From CAVTZP01 sp964456815 (GTDB lineage: Bacteria > Chloroflexota > Dehalococcoidia > Dehalococcoidales > BS750m-G39), in contig CAYWCO010000003.1 in NCBI GenBank assembly GCA_964456815.1, positions 1 through 35,316 on the forward strand: 35,316 nt of DNA. Reading direction: 5' to 3'. The translations under genes and the position numbers were made by a program. Positions 8,013-16,051 of the stretch are shown here, piece by piece; positions within the stretch are counted from its first letter, which is position 1; each line of letters opens with the position of its first letter. The notes under the pieces were generated by a model. It ran no database searches, had not been told where the DNA came from, and was given only the letters and a program-made list of their open reading frames with translations.

Positions 8013-8030
8013 GCTAACCAAATAGTAAGG

Positions 8031-9522
8031 AGGAGTATTGAATGGGAAGGTTAGACAACAGGGTAGCCATAGTCACCGGTGGCGCCAAGGGCTTGGGCAA
8101 AGCCTACTGCCTGAGAATAGCCGAGGAGGGAGCCAGGGTAGTTGTGGCTGACATCCTTGAGCGGGAGGCAGAGGAAACAGCCGGCGAAATCAAGGCAAAG
8201 GGTGGTACAGCCATAGCAATAAAAGCCGATGTCACCTCTGAGGCTGATACCCGGCGCATGGCTGAGGAGACAGTGCAGGAGTTTGGGCGAATTGATATTC
8301 TGGTTAACAACGCCGGCTTCTACCATGGGATGTCCAGAAAGCCGTTCAATGAGATTTCCTCAGAAGAGTGGGACAAGATGCTGGCGGTGAGCGCCAAGGG
8401 GACATGGATATGCTCTAAAGCAGTATTCCCCCAGATGAAGAAACAGGGGAAGGGCAAGATTATCAATGTATCCTCCGAGGCAGTTTTTGCCCCGACCAAG
8501 GGCCTGATTCACTATACTGCTGCCAAGGCGGCGGTTATCGGCATCACCCGTGTTCTTGCCGGAGAGCTGGGGCAGTATAATATCTGTGTTAATGTAATAG
8601 TCCCCGGTGTTATTGATACCCCGGCAACCAGAAGTTACGTCAATATGGAAAAGATGGATGCTAGCTCGGTGCCCATGGGGCGTTTTGGAAAACCCGAGGA
8701 CATAGTTGGCGCCGTTGTCTTCTTTGCCAGCGATGATAGCGACTTTATTAGCGGTCAAACATTGCTAATCGACGGTGCCAGGCGGGTAAATTAGAAGGAG
8801 TATTGAATGGGAAGGTTAGACAACAGGGTAGCTATAGTCACCGGCGGTGCCAAGGGCTTGGGCAAGGCTTTTTGCTTTGGTCTGGCTAAAGAGGGGGCTA
8901 AGGTAATGATGGCGGTACACCGCATGGATGAGGAATCAACAAAATCGGTCAAGGAGATAGAGGCCAAGGGCGGCGCCGGCGTGGTGGTGGATGTTACCAA
9001 AGAGGAAGACACTATCCGCATGGCTGAGGAGACAGTCAGGAAATTTGGCCGGATTGACATTCTGGTCAATAATGCCGCCTACTACTACGGAGTGAGCAGG
9101 AAGCCCTTCTACGAGGTTTCGCCGGAAGACTGGGACCGGGCGCTGGCGGTGGGTGCTAAGGGAGCCTGGCTATGCGCCAGAGCAGTATTCCCCCAGATGA
9201 AGAAACAGGGGAAGGGCAAGATTATTAACCTGTCTTCTGAGGTAGCCTTCTCCCCGACCAAGGGAATGATTCACTATGTTACTTCTAAAGCGGCGGTCAT
9301 CGGCATCACCCGTGTCCTTGCCGGAGAGCTGGGGCAGTATAATATCTGTGTTAATGCCGTAGCCCCTGGCTTTACCGATACTCCAGCGAGCTGGACCATT
9401 GGCGACGTTAGCAAGTTTGACGTAAGTTCCACCCCTCTGGGGCGTGTCGGGGTACCCGAGGACATAGTTGGTGCCGTTATCTTCTTTGCCAGCGATGATA
9501 GCGACTTTATTAGCGGTCAAAC
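8031..9522 (+). repeat. Tandem gene duplication with long identical DNA blocks (SDR 2 / SDR 3)
   Basis: Two adjacent SDR genes share exact DNA blocks at a constant offset. These are 37 bases covering ribosome binding site and start (8031-8067 = 8796-8832), 45 bases (8419-8463 = 9181-9225), 40 bases (8555-8594 = 9317-9356) and 40 bases near the 3' end (8721-8760 = 9483-9522). The offset is 765 at the start and 762 after one codon is lost. Between the blocks the copies differ at many sites, including the residues after the cofactor motif. Confidence 0.9.
8042..8794 (+). CDS. Short-chain dehydrogenase/reductase (SDR) 2
   Basis: This 250-residue classical SDR has the cofactor motif TGGAKGLG near residues 12-19. 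An acidic residue ends strand beta 2 (VVVADILERE), which favours NAD(H). NNAG is near 89-92, the catalytic serine is in NVSSEAV, and YTAAKAA supplies Tyr and Lys. The C-terminus has FISGQTLLIDGARRVN, as in FabG-like enzymes. The ATG is preceded by AAGGAGGAG at 8027-8035. The next gene starts 13 bases downstream and is its recent tandem copy. Likely role: reversible oxidation of a secondary alcohol or hydroxyacyl intermediate; substrate unknown. Confidence 0.88.
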   Translation: MGRLDNRVAIVTGGAKGLGKAYCLRIAEEGARVVVADILEREAEETAGEIKAKGGTAIAIKADVTSEADTRRMAEETVQEFGRIDILVNNAGFYHGMSRKPFNEISSEEWDKMLAVSAKGTWICSKAVFPQMKKQGKGKIINVSSEAVFAPTKGLIHYTAAKAAVIGITRVLAGELGQYNICVNVIVPGVIDTPATRSYVNMEKMDASSVPMGRFGKPEDIVGAVVFFASDDSDFISGQTLLIDGARRVN

Positions 9523-9556
9523 GTTACTGGTTGATGGTGCTAGGCGGGTACACTAG
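8807..9556 (+). CDS. Short-chain dehydrogenase/reductase (SDR) 3, tandem paralogue of SDR 2
   Basis: This 249-residue SDR has the same TGGAKGLG, NNAA (for NNAG), LSSEVAF and YVTSKAA motifs as SDR 2 and the same FISGQTLLVDGARRV end. The second strand differs: it reads VMMAVHRMDEES, so the acidic NAD-type residue is replaced and cofactor preference may have shifted. The ribosome binding site (AAGGAG at 8795-8800) and first codons are duplicated from SDR 2. It is probably co-transcribed with SDR 2 and ends 106 bases before the next gene, which has its own promoter-like element. Confidence 0.88.
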   Translation: MGRLDNRVAIVTGGAKGLGKAFCFGLAKEGAKVMMAVHRMDEESTKSVKEIEAKGGAGVVVDVTKEEDTIRMAEETVRKFGRIDILVNNAAYYYGVSRKPFYEVSPEDWDRALAVGAKGAWLCARAVFPQMKKQGKGKIINLSSEVAFSPTKGMIHYVTSKAAVIGITRVLAGELGQYNICVNAVAPGFTDTPASWTIGDVSKFDVSSTPLGRVGVPEDIVGAVIFFASDDSDFISGQTLLVDGARRVH

Positions 9557-9587
9557 GAGGGGTAAATAGTTTACTCTAACCAAGCTG

Positions 9588-9596
9588 TGCTATAAT
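9588..9596 (+). promoter_or_regulatory. Extended -10 promoter upstream of the second alpha-type gene
   Basis: TGCTATAAT at 9588-9596 is a perfect extended -10, identical to the element at 2577-2585. TTTACT at 9570-9575 could act as a weak -35 with a short 15-base spacer. The start codon at 9663 would have a leader of about 60 bases with AAGGAGGAGA just before it. Confidence 0.5.
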
Positions 9597-9662
9597 AGGC
9601 TCAGCCTTCGTTTATTAACTCAAAGGCCATATTTCGTAAGTAGAAGGTTAAGGAGGAGAGAG

Positions 9663-11381
9663 ATGCCCTGGATGTGGAACTTATATACGAGGGAGTTCAT
9701 GCCGCAACGGGACCTGAAGAAATACCCGATGTGGTTCATGAACTTTTCCCACAGCTACCCGGCATGGACCCCGCTGTTTGGCTGGATGTGGAATTATCCC
9801 TTAGCTCACGGTCTCACCTATGGCGTCAATGAGGGGTGGATACCCACCATCAGGGGGAGTGAGGTTCGCAATATAGATGGCTGCGCCCTGGCTGGTGCCC
9901 TAAGGATTAGCGACGAGGCTGAGATAAAGGAGAGGGAGAAGAACTTTAAGAAGTTCATACTCGAAGAGTATGCCCCCAACTGGGACAAGCTTTACAAGAG
10001 TATGGAGAGTGAGCTGGTAGGGCTGTGCCAGAAATTCAGGATCTTTGATTACGAAAAGGCAACCCAGTACGAGTTATATAAGCTATTCAGGGAAGGGGTA
10101 CAGCTTCTCTACCGGGAATGGGAAACCCATTTCTATATGATATACCCCCTTTATGAAGCCTACTGGAAGTGCATCCAGATTGCTACGGAATATGGTGGGG
10201 TGAAGGAGTTTACCCCCACCTGGCATAAGATAATTCGCGGCTATGATAACGACCTCTTTGTTCAGGATAAGGCGCTGTGGGAGCTGCGCAGCCGTGTCAT
10301 CAAGCTTAAGATTGATGATGTCTTTAAGAATAATCCTGCCTCCGAGGTCATCCCCGCCCTGAAGAAGACCCCGGCGGGTAAGGAGTGGCTGGAGAAGGAG
10401 CTTCATGATTTTCTGGTGGTGAAGGGCTATGGTTGGCGCTCGCCGCGGATGATGGAGTTCATCGTGCCTTCATGGTGGGAAGACCCAACGCCGGCTATTG
10501 CCCACATTCAGCAGTACCTTACGCTATCAAGTGACCCCAATGAGCCGTTTACCCTTGATAATATAAGGCCTAGATTGGCCAAGGAGCGGGAAGAGCTAAC
10601 CCGCGAGCTTATTGATAAGGTGAAGGCGGCAAAATATCCCGATATGGACTGGTTCCTGGCGCTGCTTAAAGTTGGTCAACTGTCAAGCTCCTTCAGTGAG
10701 AGCCATGATACGGCATGGGAACAGGGATGCCATACCACCTTCCGTTACCTTGTGAGGAAGATTGGAGAGAGACTGGTGAAGTTTGGTACTATTGAGGCTT
10801 CCGAGGATATGTTCTTTTTCATCCCCGATGAGCTTGAGCTGTTCATCGCTTATCCTGACTCATACGAGGTCAAGGACCTTGTTGCGGAACGAAAGAAAAC
10901 GTGGACGGCACAGAAGGAATATCGGACACGTCCGCCCATTGTTTCCAGTAGACTGTTAACGCCGGAGGATATAAATAAGCATCAGGAGTCTGTTCACGAT
11001 GCCATAGTTTCCAAGGTTGTTGCTGGAGAGTACGCTCCCCCCAGGCCTGAAACCGGTGCTATCTCCTTTGGTAACTGCGGTAGCCCCGCCGGTACTGTCG
11101 AGGGCAGGGCACGCCTCGTGATATCGGACGCCGATATTTTTAAGGTGCAGCCAGATGAAATTGTGGTTTGCCCGTCTATGTCTTCGGGATGGACGCCGGT
11201 GCTCCCGCTGGTTAAGGGGATAGTCACCAACGGTGGTGGCCCTCTCAGCCATGCTTGTATTCACTGCCGGGAGTACGATATTCCCTTGGTGTCAAACACG
11301 CGTGATGGCACAATGGTTGTCAAGGATGGTGAAAAAATCCGGATTGACGCCGACGAAGGGTTGGTCTTTCGGGTAAAATAG
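9663..11381 (+). CDS. Phosphohistidine subunit of a split PEP-synthase-type phosphotransferase (alpha 2)
   Basis: This 572-residue protein is homologous along its whole length to alpha 1 at 4221-5933. Shared blocks include a conserved W-x-x-HF segment near residues 150-160, RGxxNxL...D..LWE, GKEWL, GWR..RM..F..P.W.EDP, and a C-terminal swivelling domain. In that domain NGGGPLSHACIHCREY carries the phosphohistidine at about residue 530, again 42 residues from the end. The N-terminal ~30 residues differ and are rich in Trp, Met and Tyr. No ATP-grasp partner is adjacent; the beta subunit at 5958-7019 is the only candidate in the window. The likely role is phosphorylating a second hydroxylated substrate. 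The ATG has a strong AAGGAGGAGA upstream. Confidence 0.72.
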   Translation: MPWMWNLYTREFMPQRDLKKYPMWFMNFSHSYPAWTPLFGWMWNYPLAHGLTYGVNEGWIPTIRGSEVRNIDGCALAGALRISDEAEIKEREKNFKKFILEEYAPNWDKLYKSMESELVGLCQKFRIFDYEKATQYELYKLFREGVQLLYREWETHFYMIYPLYEAYWKCIQIATEYGGVKEFTPTWHKIIRGYDNDLFVQDKALWELRSRVIKLKIDDVFKNNPASEVIPALKKTPAGKEWLEKELHDFLVVKGYGWRSPRMMEFIVPSWWEDPTPAIAHIQQYLTLSSDPNEPFTLDNIRPRLAKEREELTRELIDKVKAAKYPDMDWFLALLKVGQLSSSFSESHDTAWEQGCHTTFRYLVRKIGERLVKFGTIEASEDMFFFIPDELELFIAYPDSYEVKDLVAERKKTWTAQKEYRTRPPIVSSRLLTPEDINKHQESVHDAIVSKVVAGEYAPPRPETGAISFGNCGSPAGTVEGRARLVISDADIFKVQPDEIVVCPSMSSGWTPVLPLVKGIVTNGGGPLSHACIHCREYDIPLVSNTRDGTMVVKDGEKIRIDADEGLVFRVK

Positions 11382-11386
11382 GCTAG

Positions 11387-11405
11387 TTGACATAACACTT
11401 AAGTG
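11387..11405 (+). promoter_or_regulatory. TTGACA box with adjacent perfect palindrome upstream of the AOR gene
   Basis: TTGACA at 11387-11392 is followed by the 10-base perfect palindrome CACTTAAGTG at 11396-11405. No good -10 lies at the right spacing (only GATTAG-like sequence), so this is a tentative promoter/operator region in the 111-base gap before the AOR start codon. Confidence 0.28.
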
Positions 11406-11492
11406 CCTTTGCTGATTAGGAGCGCATTACCGTTAGGATGAGCGTGTTTCTGAACTTTATTACGGGTGATTAATATTAAATTTGGGGGAAAA

Positions 11493-13334
11493 ATGCGTAG
11501 TTATACCGGTAAGCTGTTGCGGCTTAATCTGAGTAAGGGTGAGAGCCACACTGAGGATATTCCTGAGCAGTTGATGAAGGATTTCCTTGGTGGGCGTGGT
11601 CTTGCCGCTAAATACCTCTATAGTGAGCTCAGTCCCAGCGTGGAGCCCCTGGGGCCGGATAACAAGCTGTTGTTCATGATGGGGCCACTTGGCGCTACTA
11701 CGGCGATGTCTGTTTCCAGGATGGTGCTGGTAACCAAGAGCCCCCTTACCGGAACCATAGCCAAATCGGTTATGGGTGGCAACTTCGGCGCCTACCTCAA
11801 GTTTGCCGGGTTCGACGGAATCATTGTTGAAGGTGAGGCTGAGAAGCCAGCATATGTGCATATTGACAAGGATGGAGTTCGTATTCTGGATGCGGGCGAG
11901 CTCTGGGGGCTGGATACCCAGGAGACGCATGCCAAACTGCGGGAACGTCATGGCAAATTAACACAGGTCGCCTGTATTGGGCCGGCAGGGGAGAAGCTTA
12001 TTCGCTATGCTATCATTATCAGTGAGCGCCGCTGTGGTGGGCGCGATGGCGTCGGTACCGTAATGGGCGCCAAGAAGTTAAAGGCTATCGCGGTAAACTC
12101 ATCCGGTCCCCTCAGCGTACATGAGCCGGAGCAGTTCAGAAAGCTGGCCAGGGAACAGATTGGAGGCTTAAAGACCAGTTCCAAGCGAATTAATATGACC
12201 AGCTTTGGCACATCATACCTGACGCTGGGCTTCGAGAAGATGGGCATATTCCCGGTAAAGAACTTTCAGGAGGGGCACCTTGAAGGTGTGGAGAAGATAG
12301 CTCAGGAAGAATTCGCCAAGATAAAGACCAAAAACGATGGCTGCTATGGCTGCATGACAAAGTGTGGCCAGGTACGCGAGGTAACCGAGGGTCCCTATGC
12401 TGGTGCCTTGAGCGAGGGTCCCGATTATGAGACCATCTGGTCTCTGGGGGGCAATTTAGGTATTACTGATAAGGCTTATCTGGTGGCAGTGGACTCCCTC
12501 TGTGACCGGCTGGGCATGGATACCGTCAGTGCCGGTAATTCCATTGGCTTTGCCTGTGAGCTGTTTCAGAGAGGAATTATTACCGATAAAGATACTGATG
12601 GGCTCGACCTTACCTGGGGTAATGAGGGGGGGCTAATGAAGCTGGTTGAGAAAATCGGGAAGCGGGAGGGGTTTGGGAAGCTGCTTGGTGAAGGGACTAA
12701 GCGAGCCGCCGAGCATATCGGCAAGGGTGCTGAGGCTTACGCTATGCAGGTCAAGGGCCTTGAGCTTCCAGCATATGAACCCCGTGCCGTCAAGGGCTAT
12801 GGGCTAATCCTTGCCACCTCAAACATAGGTGGTAACCACATGTATGGTCGCGCCAGAAAGGACTTAGCTGGCGCCACCGATAGATTTGCCGACGAAGGTA
12901 AGGGCGAAGACGCTGCCCAGGCTCAGATAGGGCAGGCGGTGGAGGACTCGGTTATTCAATGTAGCTTTACTCCGGCTACCGGCTTTACCCCTGAATTGCG
13001 TTGTGGCTTGCTGGTGGCAGCTACCGGCTTTAATGAGTTTAGCGACCCCGCCTATCTGGACAAGATAGGGGAAAGAATTCTTTGCCTTGAGCGTTCCTTT
13101 AATGTCCGTGAGGGGTTCGGTCGCAAGGACGATACCCTCCCCTCAAGAATGCTGACTGAGCCGCTTCAGAATGCCGGTCCGGCTACGGGTCAGATGATGC
13201 GGAAGATGGATACGCTTCTGGATGAGTATTATGATGCCCTCGGCTACACTCGCCAGGGCATACCCTCAGTAGAGAAGCTAAAGCAGTTGGGCTTGGAGTG
13301 GGTGGTAGAGGACATCAAGAAATTTATTAAGTGA
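11493..13334 (+). CDS. Aldehyde:ferredoxin oxidoreductase (AOR) family tungsten/molybdenum enzyme
   Basis: This 613-residue protein covers the whole AOR family length. The N-terminus MRSYTGKLLRLNLS and the GGRGLAAKYL block are typical. The [4Fe-4S] motif is C-x2-C-x3-C at C284, C287 and C291 (DGCYGCMTKC), with a fourth cysteine in VIQCSF near 495. RRCGGRDGVGTVMGAKKLKA and the GPDYETIWSLG block match the bis-pyranopterin-binding parts. AORs oxidise aldehydes to acids with ferredoxin; the family also includes the class II benzoyl-CoA reductase subunit BamB. I cannot separate these by eye. The ATG at 11493 is preferred over an upstream in-frame GTG at 11466 because the family starts there and GGGGGA precedes it. 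It converges on the methyltransferase operon with 5 bases between stops. Confidence 0.88.
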   Translation: MRSYTGKLLRLNLSKGESHTEDIPEQLMKDFLGGRGLAAKYLYSELSPSVEPLGPDNKLLFMMGPLGATTAMSVSRMVLVTKSPLTGTIAKSVMGGNFGAYLKFAGFDGIIVEGEAEKPAYVHIDKDGVRILDAGELWGLDTQETHAKLRERHGKLTQVACIGPAGEKLIRYAIIISERRCGGRDGVGTVMGAKKLKAIAVNSSGPLSVHEPEQFRKLAREQIGGLKTSSKRINMTSFGTSYLTLGFEKMGIFPVKNFQEGHLEGVEKIAQEEFAKIKTKNDGCYGCMTKCGQVREVTEGPYAGALSEGPDYETIWSLGGNLGITDKAYLVAVDSLCDRLGMDTVSAGNSIGFACELFQRGIITDKDTDGLDLTWGNEGGLMKLVEKIGKREGFGKLLGEGTKRAAEHIGKGAEAYAMQVKGLELPAYEPRAVKGYGLILATSNIGGNHMYGRARKDLAGATDRFADEGKGEDAAQAQIGQAVEDSVIQCSFTPATGFTPELRCGLLVAATGFNEFSDPAYLDKIGERILCLERSFNVREGFGRKDDTLPSRMLTEPLQNAGPATGQMMRKMDTLLDEYYDALGYTRQGIPSVEKLKQLGLEWVVEDIKKFIK

Positions 13335-13339
13335 GCCGC

Positions 13340-14191
13340 CTATTTCTCCACCTTCTGGCGCTGGCGGTAGGCTTCAATGTAGCGTCGGGCGCGCTTGTCA
13401 CGACCCAGAACAAGGTCGCCGGCTAGAATAATCGGGCGCACCTTAGCCGCATCCACAATGAGACAGGTCACTCCGGCAGCCGCCGCCATAACGACGAAGG
13501 CATTATTGAGCAACTCGCGGTCGGGCAAGCCGAAGGAAATATTGCTGGCGCCCAGTGTCATGTTCACTCCCAGCTCGGCCTTAATCCGCCGGATGGCTTC
13601 TATCACTGCCGCCCCGGAGCTGGGTTCGGCTCCTACAGCGAAAGCAAGGCAATCAATCACTAAGTCCTCACGGGGGATGCCTGCCGCCTCGGCTTGCTTA
13701 ACTATCTTGTGAGCAACGCGCAGCCGCCCCTCAGCATCCTTTGGTATACCCTCGTCGTCCTGCACCAGACTGACGACTGCTGCCCCATATTCCTTGATTA
13801 GAGGTAGAACCCTTTTCAAGGAATGCTCTTCACCGGTAACCGAGTTAACCAGCGGCTTACCCTTGTATACCTTGAGCGCCGCTTCTAAAGCATCAGGGTT
13901 AACACTGTCAAGGCATAGGGGTGTATCTACGGTTTGAGTCACTGCCTTCACCACCTTGGGCAGCAAGGCTACCTCGTCAACACCGAATGTACCCACGTTG
14001 ACATCAATAATGTCCGCCCCGGCCTCAGTTTGAGCCAGGGCTTCCTTGCGCACAATCTTAAGGTCGCCTGCCTTGAGAGCCTCGGCTAGTTTTTTCTTAC
14101 CGGTGGGATTAATACGCTCGCCGATAAGCACCGTGGGCTGGTCGTCACCGATGATTACTTCCTTGCTTGGGCTTGATACTCTGGTCTCCAT
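13340..14191 (-). CDS. Methyltetrahydrofolate:corrinoid methyltransferase (MT II / AcsE-MtvA-like)
   Basis: This 283-residue TIM-barrel pterin-binding protein has the family motifs VLIGERINPTG near residues 20-30, IIDVNVG near 60-66, LCLDS near 93-97, and MTLGASNISFGLPDR near 216-230, whose Asn contacts the pterin. It moves a methyl group between a corrinoid protein and tetrahydrofolate. In O-demethylase and methyl-uptake systems this is MT II, which feeds methyl groups into the Wood-Ljungdahl pathway. It is the last gene of the corrinoid operon and its ATG overlaps the stop of the activator gene by one base, so translation is coupled. It lacks MetH-type extra domains. Confidence 0.87.
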   Translation of the reverse strand: METRVSSPSKEVIIGDDQPTVLIGERINPTGKKKLAEALKAGDLKIVRKEALAQTEAGADIIDVNVGTFGVDEVALLPKVVKAVTQTVDTPLCLDSVNPDALEAALKVYKGKPLVNSVTGEEHSLKRVLPLIKEYGAAVVSLVQDDEGIPKDAEGRLRVAHKIVKQAEAAGIPREDLVIDCLAFAVGAEPSSGAAVIEAIRRIKAELGVNMTLGASNISFGLPDRELLNNAFVVMAAAAGVTCLIVDAAKVRPIILAGDLVLGRDKRARRYIEAYRQRQKVEK

Positions 14192-16041
14192 CAGCTAGTT
14201 TTCTCCCTCCTGCCGTCTATAATCCTGTATTGTCCCAGGTAACTTGCCTGAATGAAGCTCTGCTCAAATTTAGGAGCGCTTGCCAGTTCAATGTAGCTGA
14301 CCCTTGAGGCAACAGCCTGCGCCTTAGCCCGCTGGCTGAGGGAAATCAGAGCCAGCTTGGCGCCCATGCCGGCGGCGTTTCCCGCCTGCCGGAAGCGGTT
14401 CAGGGGCAGTGATGGCAGCATGCCCGTTGCCACGGCGCTGGCCACATCAATGTAGGTGCCAAAGGCTCCGGCAATTATCACCTGCTTAATTTCAGCCTCA
14501 GAGCAGCCGCTCGCTTCCAGAAGCACCTGGATACCGGTGCGAATGGCTGACTTTGCCAGCTGCAGTTCTCTCACGTCGTGCTGGGTGATAGTAATGGCTG
14601 GCTTTCCCTTCCGCTCCTCCCTGCTGACTAATATAAACTCGTGTTGTCCTTTGTAGCGACGCACGCGGGGGTGGCTCTTTACCAGCCTGCCGCCTTCATC
14701 AATGGCTTCCGCCAGATAAAGCTGGGAGAGGGCGTCGAGTATGCCCGACCCGCAGATGCCAACCGGCGGCGCTCCATTAATGGTCTGGTACTGGATGCTG
14801 TCACCGTCTATGCGCAGGCGTTCAATAGCTCCGTCGGCTGCCCGCATGCCATACTTGATATGGCCGCCTTCAAAGGCGGGGCCGGAGGCGCAGGAGGTGG
14901 CGGCTATCTTCCCCTTGCATATCAGGGAGACCTCGGTGTTAGTCCCGATGTCCAGCGCTATTGTTGTTCCCTTTGCCTGCCAGGCCTCTGTTGCCAGTAG
15001 CATGGCGACATGGTCGGCGCCGACGAAGCCGGCGATGTTGGGCAGCAGGTGTACATACGCCCCAGGGGCAATGTCTAGCCCCAGCTCGCTGGCCTTAACC
15101 TCCAGTGCCCGGCTGACGGCGGGGACGAAGGGGGAGAGGGCAAGCTGTTTTACCGGCAGACGGAGAAAGAGGTGATGCATGGCGGTATTGCCCACGACTA
15201 CTGCCTCCACAATTTCCTCCGTCTTGGCACCAGCCTCAGCGCACAGGTCAGCGCTGAGCTTGTTGATGGCGTCAGCCGCCAGCTTCTGTACCGCCGCACC
15301 TGTATCTGGTGACTTTATCACCCCGGTAATGCGGCTGATGATGTCCTCTCCGTAGCTTATCTGGGGGTTCATCACCCCCCTGGCGGCTAAAGTCTGGCCG
15401 TTGCTCAGGTCAACCAGATAGCCGGCAATCTTGGTGGTGCCCAGGTCTATGGCTAACCCCAGCTGGCGGCTTTTGGGGGGAAGAACGGCTATCACTTCGT
15501 CGTTGCGGACTATGGTCTGGCACTCCCACTTCCACGACCGCAGCTGGTCGGAAAGGACGCGAAGGACATTAGTGTCAACCCTGTCGCAATGTAGCTTGTA
15601 CTGCCGGTTTAGCGCCTTGAGCAGGCGGTCGGCATCAGCCTGCGATGCCTCCAGTGACGGGGTCTCTAGTTTCAGGTGGTAGGCTTGGACCGGCGGCTCG
15701 GGGCGGACTTTTACCTCCAGCCCCTCTACCTGGAGCCGTTGTGTGGTGGTCATGGACTCGGGGGGCACGGCTATTTTGCCATCACTGGTAGGGTAGGTCT
15801 GGCAGGCGAGCCGCCAGCCCTCTTTGAGTTCTCGGGGGGAGAAGGTCTCCAGTTCGCTGGGCGTTGGTTTGGAGACAGTCCCGCTCAGGACCTGCACCTT
15901 GCATGAGTGGCACGTTCCCTTGCCCCCGCATATACTGCTGATACCGACGCCGAGCCGGCGGGCGCAGGCTAGAAGTGACTCGTTCTTCCGGCACTTTCCT
16001 CTTCGACCTATCGGCTCGAAATTAACTGTGCAAACTGCCAT
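14191..16041 (-). CDS. RACo-type reductive activator of corrinoid proteins (2Fe-2S + ASKHA domain)
   Basis: This 616-residue protein reactivates oxidised Co(II) corrinoid proteins by ATP-dependent reduction. The N-terminal [2Fe-2S] ferredoxin domain has C38, C44, C47 and C80 (ICGGKGTCHSC and RLACQ). A linker domain follows, then an actin/HSP70-like ATPase domain with LGLAIDLGTTKIAGYLVD, VVVGNTAMHHLF, IALDIGTNTEV and CASGPAFEGGHIKYGMRA. Size and order match RACo and the activating enzymes of acetogen O-demethylases. It lies between the MetH-activation-like gene (10 bases upstream) and the MT II gene (overlapping). Cytoplasmic; its partner should be the corrinoid protein at 18134-18763. Confidence 0.9.
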   Translation of the reverse strand: MAVCTVNFEPIGRRGKCRKNESLLACARRLGVGISSICGGKGTCHSCKVQVLSGTVSKPTPSELETFSPRELKEGWRLACQTYPTSDGKIAVPPESMTTTQRLQVEGLEVKVRPEPPVQAYHLKLETPSLEASQADADRLLKALNRQYKLHCDRVDTNVLRVLSDQLRSWKWECQTIVRNDEVIAVLPPKSRQLGLAIDLGTTKIAGYLVDLSNGQTLAARGVMNPQISYGEDIISRITGVIKSPDTGAAVQKLAADAINKLSADLCAEAGAKTEEIVEAVVVGNTAMHHLFLRLPVKQLALSPFVPAVSRALEVKASELGLDIAPGAYVHLLPNIAGFVGADHVAMLLATEAWQAKGTTIALDIGTNTEVSLICKGKIAATSCASGPAFEGGHIKYGMRAADGAIERLRIDGDSIQYQTINGAPPVGICGSGILDALSQLYLAEAIDEGGRLVKSHPRVRRYKGQHEFILVSREERKGKPAITITQHDVRELQLAKSAIRTGIQVLLEASGCSEAEIKQVIIAGAFGTYIDVASAVATGMLPSLPLNRFRQAGNAAGMGAKLALISLSQRAKAQAVASRVSYIELASAPKFEQSFIQASYLGQYRIIDGRREKTS

Positions 16042-16051
16042 TCTCTTCCTA

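Noticed and set aside
9588..9602. Shared AATAGGCTC sequence at 9594, 24279 and a similar string near 7115
   Set aside because: The match is short, at different positions relative to genes and without dyad symmetry; coincidence is likely.
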